This document shows positions 34,264-42,486 of a stretch of DNA of 64,000 bases, piece by piece. Source of the stretch: Maridesulfovibrio sp. (GTDB taxonomy: Bacteria > Desulfobacterota > Desulfovibrionia > Desulfovibrionales > Desulfovibrionaceae). Made by a program: the position numbers and the translations under genes. Below the pieces are notes generated by a model. That model was not told the DNA's origin and made no database searches. It saw nothing but the letters and a program-made list of their open reading frames with translations. The stretch's first letter is position 1, and every line of letters begins with the position of its first letter. The stretch spans positions 2,485,501-2,549,500 of the forward strand of contig NZ_OY762999.1 in assembly GCF_963666665.1 (NCBI RefSeq), given 5' to 3'.

Positions 34264-34315
34264 TGCCCGTAATCCTGCTCTGTACAAAGGGTGAGATTAC
34301 GGGCAATACTTTTTT
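34264..34315 (+). terminator. Terminator after gltA
   Basis: TGCCCGTAATC (34264-34274) pairs perfectly with GATTACGGGCA (34295-34305) across a 20-base loop; TTTTTT follows at 34310. Confidence 0.85.
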
Positions 34316-34373
34316 CAAGAGGCTGTAATTTAAATTATTTCCATAAAAATTCATTTTTTTTTGAAAAAAAAGC

Positions 34374-34402
34374 TTGCAATTAACAAGCGATATTTATAAA
34401 CA
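34374..34402 (+). promoter_or_regulatory. Promoter of tRNA-Leu copy 1
   Basis: TTGCAA (34374-34379), 17-base spacer, TAAACA (34397-34402), 12 bases before the mature tRNA. Copy 2 has the same layout, TTGCCA-N17-TAAACA. Confidence 0.55.
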
Positions 34403-34414
34403 GTTTCTCGCCGT

Positions 34415-34501
34415 GCCGAAGTGGTGGAATTGGTAGACACGCTAGGTTCAGGGTCTAGTGGAGGTTTCTCCGTGGAAGTTCGAGTCTTCTCTTCGGCACC
34501 A
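34415..34501 (+). tRNA. tRNA-Leu(CAG), copy 1
   Basis: An 87-base type II tRNA. Acceptor GCCGAAG pairs with CTTCGGC; the discriminator is A and CCA is encoded. The anticodon loop TTCAGGG gives CAG (34449-34451), reading CUG. There is a long variable arm, and the T-loop is GTTCGAGTC. It is identical in all 87 bases to the copy at 47808. Confidence 0.95.
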
Positions 34502-34510
34502 TATTTCTGA

Positions 34511-34540
34511 AAAAGCCGCAACAAATGTTGCGGCTTTTTT
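34511..34540 (+). terminator. Terminator, GCCGCAAC family, copy 1
   Basis: AAAAGCCGCAAC, AAAT loop, GTTGCGGC, T6. It ends the tRNA transcript. The same stem recurs at 37773, 38824 and 47908. Confidence 0.92.
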
Positions 34541-34666
34541 GTTTTCAAAACCCCAAAATCACCTCAGCCCTACTCCCCATTGGGCTGAGAGGCTTTCTAA
34601 ACAAAAACCAGAAAAAATTATTGACCGCAGAGCACGGTTTGTTAAGCTTCGGTTCGTTGTGTTTTC

Positions 34667-34778
34667 ACTTCAGGACCACTTCAATTAATCAGGGAACCCG
34701 TTTAAAGTGCGGGGCGGTTCTGCCGCTGTGATTCCATCCGCTAAAGGACTAGGAAAAGCCAGCACCCCTGCCTGAAGC
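34667..34778 (+). promoter_or_regulatory. Cobalamin riboswitch upstream of nrdJ
   Basis: P1 is CTTCAGG (34668-34674) with CCTGAAG (34771-34777). The conserved core AGGGAACCCG, then GCGGGGCGG and TGCCGCTGTGA, is at 34691-34731, and the B12 box AGCCAGCACCCCTGCC is at 34757-34772. A small ATCTGC/GCAGAT hairpin follows at 34781-34797. No other gene lies between it and nrdJ (start 35048). The 34541-34666 part holds only a CTCAGCCC/GGGCTGAG hairpin. Confidence 0.85.
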
Positions 34779-35047
34779 ATATCTGCGCCAAGCAGATCAG
34801 TAACCTCATCTCTTCGAATAAGCAGATTACGCCTTCTGGGCTTCCTGCAACACAAATCAAGAATTATGACTCCGCACGGGAGCATTATTGCCGACAAATG
34901 TATTTTAGTGAGATACAATTTGTTCCGTGGTTGGGTATTGCTCTGCGTAAATCAAAAAAACTCAACGAAACCACATGCGCCCCTGCTTGAAAAGCAGCTA
35001 ATTATTGACTCAAGGCTAAATAAGCCATCTAAAGGAACTTCATCATA

Positions 35048-37732
35048 ATGACTGAACATTCTGTTATCACCCGCGAATCAGCTAAAATGGCCCTGGAAGA
35101 ACACACCCGTTTTCAGGAAACCGTCAGTTCCAAAAAATATCAGATCCGTGACCGCAAAGGTCGTCTTCAGGAACACTCATTCAACGACGTCAAAAACAGG
35201 CTCTGCCGTGAATTCTTAAAGAATTCCCAATTTGAAAAAAGCGAAAATGAACAGGTCTGCGAAATGCTCCAGTCCGGACGTTTTATCCCCGCAGGCTCCA
35301 TTCTTTCAGGCTTGGGCAATGAACACGCCAAATGCTCGCTCAGCAACTGCTATCTGGCCAAAATCGAATCAGATTCCCTTGAAGGAATTTTCGAAGCCCA
35401 GAAAAAACTTGCCCGCACATACTCCTACCGTGGCGGAAGCGGCATCGACATCACCATCCTGCGCCCCTCCGGCGACCCGGTAAACAATGCTGCGGTAACT
35501 TCGTCCGGCGCCGTAAGCTTCATGCCCCTTTTCAGCGAACTGACCAACACAATCGGCCAAAACGGCAGGCGCGGTGCATTGATGATCTCCATAGACATCA
35601 GGCATCCTGAAACCCGCCGTTTCATCTGGTGCAAGAGCAAACCCGAAGAGATTTTCGGAGTAGATTCCTTAACCGGAAAAGTTCAGGATGTTTTCGGGGC
35701 CAATATCAGCCTCAAGGTCACCGATGAATTCATGCAGGCCGTGGAAGAAGATAAGGACTGGACCTTCATTTTCCCCGACAGATTCAAAATCAGCGGTAAA
35801 ATCATTAATGAATCCACCCTGCAACTGCTGCCAGAAGTATACGAGGCCCTGAATCCGCAGGTCGGAGACCGCATCGAAGCAGAAATCACCTACAAGGTTA
35901 TCGGGATCGAACCTAAAAAGCACCAGATCAAGGTCCAGCCGGACCTTCCGGTCAACGAAGACAGTGCTGCTCTTTCCGAGGAAACCCTGACCTTCATCCT
36001 CTCCAGAAGGCGCAACGAGACATCCGACATCTTTGATCCGGTAAAGTCCGTTTACAACACCCTCTGGGACGGTGATTACAGCCGTTGGCAGGAGCTTGGA
36101 CTCCCCCTCAGAAAATACGATACCGTCAAGGCACGGGACCTGCTGGAAGAAATCAGTGAATCCGCATGGAAATCCGGTGATCCGGGCATTCTTTATCAGG
36201 ACACCACCCAGCGAAACACTCCCGGCACATACATTGATCCCCTGCGGTTGAAGCCCATGTCCACCAACCCCTGCGGCGAGCAGGCCCTCGGTTACTGGAG
36301 CAACTGCCTGCTCGGAGCGATGGTTCTGTACCGTTACGTGGTCAACCCCTTCACCAAGGAAGCACGCTTCGACAGCGACCTTTTCCACGATGACCTGACC
36401 CGGACCATGGCCTTCATGGACACCATGTCCGACCTTAACCAGAACAAGCACCCCCTGCAGAAGCACAGGGATGCAGACAAGTACGGCAAAAGGATCGGCA
36501 TTGAGTTCACCGGGCTGGGCGACATGCTTGCAATGCTGGGCATGCGCTACGGCAGCGAAGAGTCCATTGAATTCATCAAAGAAATCATGCGCGACAAGGC
36601 CATCACTGAAATTTCCGTAAGTGCCGATATTGCTGAACGTTTCGGTGAAGTTGAAGCTCTGAAAGATAAGGATGCACGCCAGCGTTTTCTGGACTGCCCC
36701 TACATCAGCAATCTGGGACTGCCCAATAAGCTGCAAAAGAAAATCCTGAGCACAGGACTGCGCCATACCGCATTCAACACCGTCGGACCTTCCGGTTCCA
36801 TCTCCATCATGTCCGACAACTGCACTTCCGGCATTGAGCCTGTTTTCATGTTCAGCTATGCCCGCGAAACAAGACTCGAAGCCGGAAAGATCTTTGAGTT
36901 CATCCACATGCCGCCGCTGAAATGGATGCTGGAAACAAATCAGGAACACCTGTTCGGCAAATACACAGCCCAACAACTCAAGGAAAAGCTGAATTACGTA
37001 CAGGCTGATGAACTGGATTACAAGGACCGCATCCGCATGCAGGCCGCAATCCAGCAGTATACTGACAGCTCCATTTCCTCGACCATCAACCTTTCCGAGG
37101 AAACACCCAAGGAAACCATATTCGAAATCTATCTCGAATCATGGAAACACGGCCTCAAGGGTGTGACTGTTTTCCGCAACGGCTGCAAAAAAGGTGTACT
37201 GAGCAAGAAAGAAGACTCCAAGGAAGCAAATCCGACCATGAAGGGCCAGAACCCGACCTTAATTGAAAGGGAACTTGGTGATATTGAACGCGCTGAGCGG
37301 CACCGGGTCATGTGGAAAGGCTCCAAGATGTACATCATTGTATCCTTGGACGAAACAGGCAACCCCATTGAAATATTCGTAAAGCTGCCCAAGGAAGCTG
37401 GATTAACCGGAAACGGTTTCTACAACGAGCAGGTCTTTCAGGAAAAATACTCCCTCTGGGAAACCATCACCCGTTTGACCAGCATGCTCCTGCGCGTCGG
37501 CATGCCCATTGACCGCATCCTGACCCAGCTGGACCGCTCCAGCTACAACATAATCGACGCGGCAGCTATCATCTCCCGCATCCTGCGCCAGTACATCTCT
37601 CTGGACATGGATGATCAGACCATTGTATCCAAAGGTCTCGGCGATCCCTGCCCTGAATGCAGCAAGAAAGCATACGTCCCCGAGGGCGGCTGCAAAATCT
37701 GCAAGGCTTGCGGGTACACTACCTGCGGGTAA
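35048..37732 (+). CDS. nrdJ: Adenosylcobalamin-dependent (class II) ribonucleotide reductase
   Basis: An 894-residue NrdJ reducing ribonucleotides to deoxyribonucleotides by a B12 radical. Key regions: SNCYL (first active-site Cys), STNPCGEQ, the GPSGSISIM loop and a C-terminal zinc/redox tail with paired cysteines (CPECSKKAY, CKICKACGYTTCG). A polar insert of roughly 65 residues (about 245-320, VGDRIEAEITYKVIGIEP) interrupts the fold after FPDRFK and looks like an added small beta domain. It sits behind a cobalamin riboswitch, so its own cofactor probably controls it. Confidence 0.93.
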   Translation: MTEHSVITRESAKMALEEHTRFQETVSSKKYQIRDRKGRLQEHSFNDVKNRLCREFLKNSQFEKSENEQVCEMLQSGRFIPAGSILSGLGNEHAKCSLSNCYLAKIESDSLEGIFEAQKKLARTYSYRGGSGIDITILRPSGDPVNNAAVTSSGAVSFMPLFSELTNTIGQNGRRGALMISIDIRHPETRRFIWCKSKPEEIFGVDSLTGKVQDVFGANISLKVTDEFMQAVEEDKDWTFIFPDRFKISGKIINESTLQLLPEVYEALNPQVGDRIEAEITYKVIGIEPKKHQIKVQPDLPVNEDSAALSEETLTFILSRRRNETSDIFDPVKSVYNTLWDGDYSRWQELGLPLRKYDTVKARDLLEEISESAWKSGDPGILYQDTTQRNTPGTYIDPLRLKPMSTNPCGEQALGYWSNCLLGAMVLYRYVVNPFTKEARFDSDLFHDDLTRTMAFMDTMSDLNQNKHPLQKHRDADKYGKRIGIEFTGLGDMLAMLGMRYGSEESIEFIKEIMRDKAITEISVSADIAERFGEVEALKDKDARQRFLDCPYISNLGLPNKLQKKILSTGLRHTAFNTVGPSGSISIMSDNCTSGIEPVFMFSYARETRLEAGKIFEFIHMPPLKWMLETNQEHLFGKYTAQQLKEKLNYVQADELDYKDRIRMQAAIQQYTDSSISSTINLSEETPKETIFEIYLESWKHGLKGVTVFRNGCKKGVLSKKEDSKEANPTMKGQNPTLIERELGDIERAERHRVMWKGSKMYIIVSLDETGNPIEIFVKLPKEAGLTGNGFYNEQVFQEKYSLWETITRLTSMLLRVGMPIDRILTQLDRSSYNIIDAAAIISRILRQYISLDMDDQTIVSKGLGDPCPECSKKAYVPEGGCKICKACGYTTCG

Positions 37733-37772
37733 ATTAATTAGACCGGAATTATCCGGTAATACGGGTAAATTT

Positions 37773-37802
37773 AAAAGCCGCAACATTTGTTGCGGCTTTT
37801 TT
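37773..37802 (+). terminator. Terminator, GCCGCAAC family, copy 2 (after nrdJ)
   Basis: AAAAGCCGCAAC, ATTT loop, GTTGCGGC, T6. Confidence 0.92.
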
Positions 37803-37902
37803 GGCGTTTGCCACTCTTACTCAAGCCTTCCCCTTTACATCCGCGCACTTTCGTGCAACACCATCACAATCCTATCACTAGTATAATTGGATGTACTCAC
37901 TC

Positions 37903-38802
37903 ATGAAAAGAACACTCATTTTAATCGTTATATTACTCCTTTCTTTTCCGTCCTCAGGACAAGGTAAAATGATAATACCTGTCACTATCCTGCAGGGCAC
38001 CCTTGATAGCTACAACGAATTACTTTCCCATACAGATAAACCACCTTACCTTCTGGACGAATTCCCAAATGCGAAAATAAGCCGATCTCTCGCCGATGTA
38101 ATCATAGCCCAGAAAGCCCTTCTGCTCGGCGGAATAGAACCGGAATTTATTTTTAAACCTATCCCCAACAGCAGACGCGCTACAGAAGATGCGGCCAATG
38201 GTCTGGTGGCCTTCTATCCCCATGAACTAAATCTGAAAACTTTGGATGTTCCAAGATATAAAAATATTTTTCTGGTTAGCGATCCGATCACAAGGTTTGG
38301 AGAATTTCAGAAGGTATTCTACTGCCTTCCATCTAACTCCGCACTGCTTTCAGCCACCAATGCAGCGGAAATCAATTTAAACGGCAAAGGAATCGTCGGA
38401 CAGCATTGGCACAATGACAAAAAAGTGCTTGAGGACATGGGCATCACAAACATAATAGATGCCCCGACCTTTAATTGCATGGCTAAAATGATCGCAGCAG
38501 GACGGGCAGACTGGATTCCTTTAGAAATATCAAACTCCAAAGATTCCAGCATGACCATCAACGGAATACATCTAGTCCCTATTCCGGGGATCAAGTTCTC
38601 GCTCCTTGAAAGCAGACATTTCTTTATTTCTAAAGCCCACCCGGAAGGGAAGATAATCTATAGAGCTTTACAAAAAGGGATTAGGGAGCTGCGCAAACAA
38701 GGTTTTATCCATAAGATTCTCACTCAAGCAGGGATGTTTAATCCGTACGTTGATTCATGGACGATTTTAAATGGCGAGAAGATGAAGGCAGGATTGAACT
38801 GA
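37903..38802 (+). CDS. Periplasmic substrate-binding-like protein
   Basis: A 299-residue exported protein with a signal peptide (MKRTLILIVILLLSFPSSG). The body resembles family 3 (amino-acid/PBP) or TAXI solute-binding proteins: an early VTILQG strand and late IIYRALQKGIRELRKQGFI helix. No transporter genes adjoin it, so it may be a sensor or orphan receptor. TATAAT at 37882-37887 would start transcription near 37894, which favours ATG 37903 over the in-frame ATG 37891. Confidence 0.7.
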   Translation: MKRTLILIVILLLSFPSSGQGKMIIPVTILQGTLDSYNELLSHTDKPPYLLDEFPNAKISRSLADVIIAQKALLLGGIEPEFIFKPIPNSRRATEDAANGLVAFYPHELNLKTLDVPRYKNIFLVSDPITRFGEFQKVFYCLPSNSALLSATNAAEINLNGKGIVGQHWHNDKKVLEDMGITNIIDAPTFNCMAKMIAAGRADWIPLEISNSKDSSMTINGIHLVPIPGIKFSLLESRHFFISKAHPEGKIIYRALQKGIRELRKQGFIHKILTQAGMFNPYVDSWTILNGEKMKAGLN

Positions 38803-38823
38803 TTCAACAGTTGCAATAAAAAT

Positions 38824-38853
38824 AAAAGCCGCAACAAGAGTTGCGGCTTTTTT
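38824..38853. terminator. Terminator, GCCGCAAC family, copy 3 (bidirectional)
   Basis: AAAAGCCGCAAC, AAGA loop, GTTGCGGC, T6; it lies between two convergent genes. Confidence 0.9.
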
Positions 38854-38877
38854 GCGTTCTACAATTTTGATTTAAAA

Positions 38878-39864
38878 TCAGGAAATCATCTTTTTCCAGT
38901 CAGCCATGAACTGCTTGAACACCGGAAATGTATCCTTGATATAAAAAACACCTTCTCCACCGACAAATGTGCTCAGGTACTTTTCCGAACCGATCAGCTC
39001 CTTGAAAGCCCGAATGACGTTGGGGGTAAGTTCAAACGGAGGTTTAACCGGTTCCTTATCCGAACGCATTACCGCGACAGTGGTGTAATCATATTCTTCA
39101 TTTTCAATGTAGACTGCATTTTCAAACAGCTCATCAATAAACAGCCAGTGCGGCTTAACCTGCATGTCCGGACGGTTTTTCGAAGTAACTTTCCAGCAGA
39201 GAACCCACTTTCCTTTCCTGATCTTATCTCCGGCAGCTAAATGCATTTCATCGTCGATAAGACTTTCATAGTTTTCTATGTCGCCGCGATACTCAACGTT
39301 GTCGCAAACACCGTACCATGCAATATAAAAATCAGTTTCACTAAGCACCGCGTAATCGAGAAGCTCCTCGCCATCCTCCTCGATTTCTTCAGCCCCATTG
39401 CTCCTCTCGCGCTCGCGCCAGATATTATACAAATCGGAAAGGGCCTGCTTTTTCATTTCCTCCGCAGGATATTTCTTCATGGCGCTCTGCTTGATTTCAG
39501 AAAAATAGGAGCTGAGATTTTCAATTTCCCGCAAATCAGTAATTTCCACAGCAGCTTCTTCCAGCCCAGCTTCCGCAATTCCGTTCCTGCTCAGGTTGGG
39601 GCTTCCCAGAATGGCGGTCTGTTCGCCAATGTAAAATTTGCAATGCAGGTTATCCAAAAAGTGTACATTGTCCCATGAAAGGCAATCCACAAGGGACTGA
39701 ATTCCCTTTGGATTCGACCCCTCAGTGGGAGAAACAACGACCTCTTTAACTTTCTCTTTGTCGATAAATTTCTCCCAGTCCAACCCGACATACGCAACAG
39801 CGATCCTCTCAGGCTCGCAACGCTCAACCGCTCCGCGTATTTCTCCAGTTTTCAACAGTTTCAT
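38878..39864 (-). CDS. PLD-like (HKD) phosphodiesterase/nuclease family protein
   Basis: A 328-residue cytoplasmic protein with one HKD-type motif: H74-x-K76 in LHCKFYIGEQ followed by GSPNLSRNG (the Asp is replaced or displaced; N90 is in the usual position). One motif implies a dimer, as in Nuc or BfiI-like nucleases. The C-terminal half is Glu-rich and unrecognised. GGAGGC precedes the start. Next to the ATPase/DUF4276 pair it could belong to a defence locus, though it is transcribed the other way. Confidence 0.65.
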   Translation of the reverse strand: MKLLKTGEIRGAVERCEPERIAVAYVGLDWEKFIDKEKVKEVVVSPTEGSNPKGIQSLVDCLSWDNVHFLDNLHCKFYIGEQTAILGSPNLSRNGIAEAGLEEAAVEITDLREIENLSSYFSEIKQSAMKKYPAEEMKKQALSDLYNIWRERERSNGAEEIEEDGEELLDYAVLSETDFYIAWYGVCDNVEYRGDIENYESLIDDEMHLAAGDKIRKGKWVLCWKVTSKNRPDMQVKPHWLFIDELFENAVYIENEEYDYTTVAVMRSDKEPVKPPFELTPNVIRAFKELIGSEKYLSTFVGGEGVFYIKDTFPVFKQFMADWKKMIS

Positions 39865-40104
39865 AATGCCTCCGAACTGTTAAGAGTCCTGACGGGAATC
39901 TATGTGAGAGGGAACTTAATTTCAATAGAATTTTGTGGGAAGTTGGGTGGTAGGTAATTGGGGGGGGAGGAAGCATACGATGAGTCTCGATAGACTTTAT
40001 ACTCTGAATACTTGCCCCCTATTCGTAGCTATAGTACGGCGTATAAGAGAAAAACATTAATGCTCACCTGATATATAAGAATAAAGACATGAAGGAATCA
40101 TAAA

Positions 40105-41274
40105 ATGCTCATAGAAAAAATCAAACTATCAGAACTACTCAGTTTCCCGCCTGACTCAGACTGGATTCCGCTCGACAAACTTAATGTTATTATTGGCCCC
40201 AACGGAGCAGGAAAATCAAATTTAATTGAAGCTATCTCTCTTTTACAGTCGACTCCGGAAGACTTCACATCCCCAATTCGCAAGGGAGGAGGTGCTAAAG
40301 AATGGATATGGAAAAAGAGAAACGGACAACGGGCTACTATAGAAGCAATTATTCCAAAAGAGAATTTACGATATGCTAAAAACATCCATTACAAAATTGA
40401 ATTCACTGAATCAGGACAACGAGTTGAAATAACCGATGAAAAAATCGAAGAAGAAAAACCTGCTGCAGGAGAAAGCACCCCTTATTTCTACTACAGCATT
40501 CAAAATGGAATCCCCATTATAAACAACAACTCAACTACTGGACCACGCAGACTGGAAAGAGATTCTGTTAACCCTGAACAATCGATTCTTGCCCAAAGAA
40601 GAGACCCGGAACAATATCCAGAACTGACATGGCTAGGTGATGAATTCCGCCAGATTAAAATATATGACACATGGGAATTCGGCAGATTTACCGAACTACG
40701 CAGACAACAACCAGCTGATGGAAAGACTAACTTTCTTGATGAAGACTGCTTAAATTTAGGACTTATTTTAAATAATTTTAGAGGAAAACCAGAAGTAAAA
40801 CGTAAGGTAAAAGAATATCTAGCTAAGTTCTGTCCTTCAGCAACAGACATAGAGTCGATAATAGAAGGCAACGGAGTTAGAATCTTTCTCGAAGAAGGAG
40901 ATTTATCCACCCCTGCGAATAGGTTATCTGATGGAACAATTCGTTTTTTATGTTTACTCGCTATTCTGTGCCACCCAACCCCACCTTCACTCATCTGCAT
41001 TGAAGAACCGGAAATGGGCCTGCACCCTGACGCAATAGTGCTGCTTAAAGATTTATTAATTGAAGCATCTGAACACACTCAAATAATTATAACGACACAC
41101 TCAGACATACTTATCGACGCCTTAAGTGAAACACCGGAATATGTCATGGTATGTGAAAAGGCAGAAGGCAAAACAAAGATAATCCGTCTGGATAGGTTAA
41201 ATCTAAAATCATGGCTTGAAAATTACTCTCTGGGAGACCTCTGGATCAATGGCTACTTAGGAGGAACCCTGTGA
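40105..41274 (+). CDS. OLD/RecF-like AAA ATPase
   Basis: A 389-residue SMC/ABC-type ATPase. Walker A IIGPNGAGKSNLIE is at about residue 31, the signature-like RLSDGTIRFLCLLAIL precedes Walker B CIEEPEMGLHPD (about 300), and the switch His is in ITTHSDILID. A 200-residue insert separates the two lobes, as in OLD-family and PARIS AriA ATPases. GAAGGA (40091-40096) is the ribosome-binding site. It overlaps the next gene by 4 nt (GTGA), giving strict coupling. The coding sequence is AT-rich compared with its neighbours. Confidence 0.85.
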   Translation: MLIEKIKLSELLSFPPDSDWIPLDKLNVIIGPNGAGKSNLIEAISLLQSTPEDFTSPIRKGGGAKEWIWKKRNGQRATIEAIIPKENLRYAKNIHYKIEFTESGQRVEITDEKIEEEKPAAGESTPYFYYSIQNGIPIINNNSTTGPRRLERDSVNPEQSILAQRRDPEQYPELTWLGDEFRQIKIYDTWEFGRFTELRRQQPADGKTNFLDEDCLNLGLILNNFRGKPEVKRKVKEYLAKFCPSATDIESIIEGNGVRIFLEEGDLSTPANRLSDGTIRFLCLLAILCHPTPPSLICIEEPEMGLHPDAIVLLKDLLIEASEHTQIIITTHSDILIDALSETPEYVMVCEKAEGKTKIIRLDRLNLKSWLENYSLGDLWINGYLGGTL

Positions 41275-41897
41275 GCACTATCATGGTTTTTGTAGAAGGC
41301 GGAGCTTTAAGAAATAAACAATTAAACATTGACTGCCGCAGAGCTTTTAAAGTTTTTTTCAAAAAATACGGAATAGCTGACAATAAAATAAAAGTAATTG
41401 CATGCGGGTCGCGTCAATTTGCATACAGAGATTTTTGCATAGAAATAAGTCAAGCAAAAGAACCGAAACATATCATCCTTTTAGTGGACAGTGAAAAGCA
41501 TGTAGAAAAGAAGCACAGATATAAACCATGGGATCATTTCAAGGAGCGAGAGGGGGACAAGCACTGGCAAAAACCAACGCAGGCAGATGATAACTCTGCG
41601 CAACTTATGGTCCAATGTATGGAAGCGTGGTTTATGGCTGATAAGACAGCATTAAAAGAGTACTATAAAAAAAATTTTAAAGTAACCGTACTCCCAACCA
41701 GCCAAGACATTGAAAATATCGACAAAAAGATCCTTTATTCTTCACTAGAAAAAGCCACAAAGGACACACAAAAAGGGAAATATAGTAAAGGCAACCATTC
41801 TTTTAAAATTTTGGCCGAAATAAACCCTGTCAATGTTAAAGACAAATCATCGTGGGCCGAGCGACTTTTAGAACATTTAAAAGAACTCTGTCCTTAA
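41271..41897 (+). CDS. DUF4276-like TOPRIM-type partner protein
   Basis: A 208-residue protein starting at GTG 41271 inside the end of the ATPase gene. IMVFVEGGALRNKQLNIDCR (Glu of a TOPRIM-like first strand), HIILLVDSEKHVE (Asp strand) and MVQCMEAWFMAD are the DUF4276 pattern. Such proteins pair with AAA ATPases, comparable with AriA-AriB of PARIS or the ATPase-TOPRIM halves of OLD/Gabija. A nuclease effector controlled by the ATPase is the likely role, by analogy. Confidence 0.75.
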   Translation: MSTIMVFVEGGALRNKQLNIDCRRAFKVFFKKYGIADNKIKVIACGSRQFAYRDFCIEISQAKEPKHIILLVDSEKHVEKKHRYKPWDHFKEREGDKHWQKPTQADDNSAQLMVQCMEAWFMADKTALKEYYKKNFKVTVLPTSQDIENIDKKILYSSLEKATKDTQKGKYSKGNHSFKILAEINPVNVKDKSSWAERLLEHLKELCP

Positions 41898-42486
41898 TTC
41901 CCTAAAGAAAACCCTTGACCCAACACCCATTCGGTGCTTAATGCTCCTCGCGTCCGTCCATATCCGGTTGTTTTGGGTCCATAGAGACCCGAGTTTTAAG
42001 ACAAGGGCAGTGTACTTGCTTCGTACATCGTCCTTATGTGACGATTTTCCTGAAACCTAATTAAGAGATTGGGACCAGTTATGCAGGCAGTTCGCCTTGC
42101 TGTTTCAGGAAAAAGTACGATCTGCCTTTGTGAGTTTTTTACCCACCTTTTGTAGATCGAGATAACCGGACGGTCCCTCCAAAAATACCGGACATTTATT
42201 ACGGTAGCTAGAAGCCTCCCCTGCTTTTAAGGGGCTGGCATTGCTTTGTTTTTCACCCCCATTTCCGCAAGACCGGAGCATTCCCCGGATCAGGCCGCAC
42301 GTGCGGTTTGCTGATTCGTGTTGCTGTACTTTTGCCAGTGATAACAAACGACCCGATTTAATAAATCCGGCCCAGCTGAAACGGGAATTAACACGCGCCC
42401 AGTTGAGAACTGAGACGCGCTCATGTTTTATTGCCCTTTTAAATATAACTTTTATTTTCACTACATTTTAGAGAGATACATACATC
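41898..42486 (+). other. 589-bp structured leader before DEAD-box helicase
   Basis: There is no credible gene. Several paired elements occur on the + strand: GGGTC/GACCC (41975-41990), a 12-bp stem TTTTCCTGAAAC (42045-42056) with GTTTCAGGAAAA (42102-42113) enclosing a GCAGGC/GCCTTGC hairpin, GATCT/AGATC (42119-42158) and CGCG-CAGTT/AACTG-CGCG close to 42395-42420. It may be a long 5' UTR, as for E. coli csdA/deaD, or an independent RNA. AGAGAGA near 42470 precedes the start codon. Confidence 0.5.

Noticed and set aside
34866..35048. 60-codon frame between riboswitch and nrdJ
   Set aside because: No ribosome-binding site, atypical composition, ends at the nrdJ start; probably leader RNA.
35669..36976. 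435-codon minus-strand frame
   Set aside because: Antisense shadow of nrdJ produced by codon bias.
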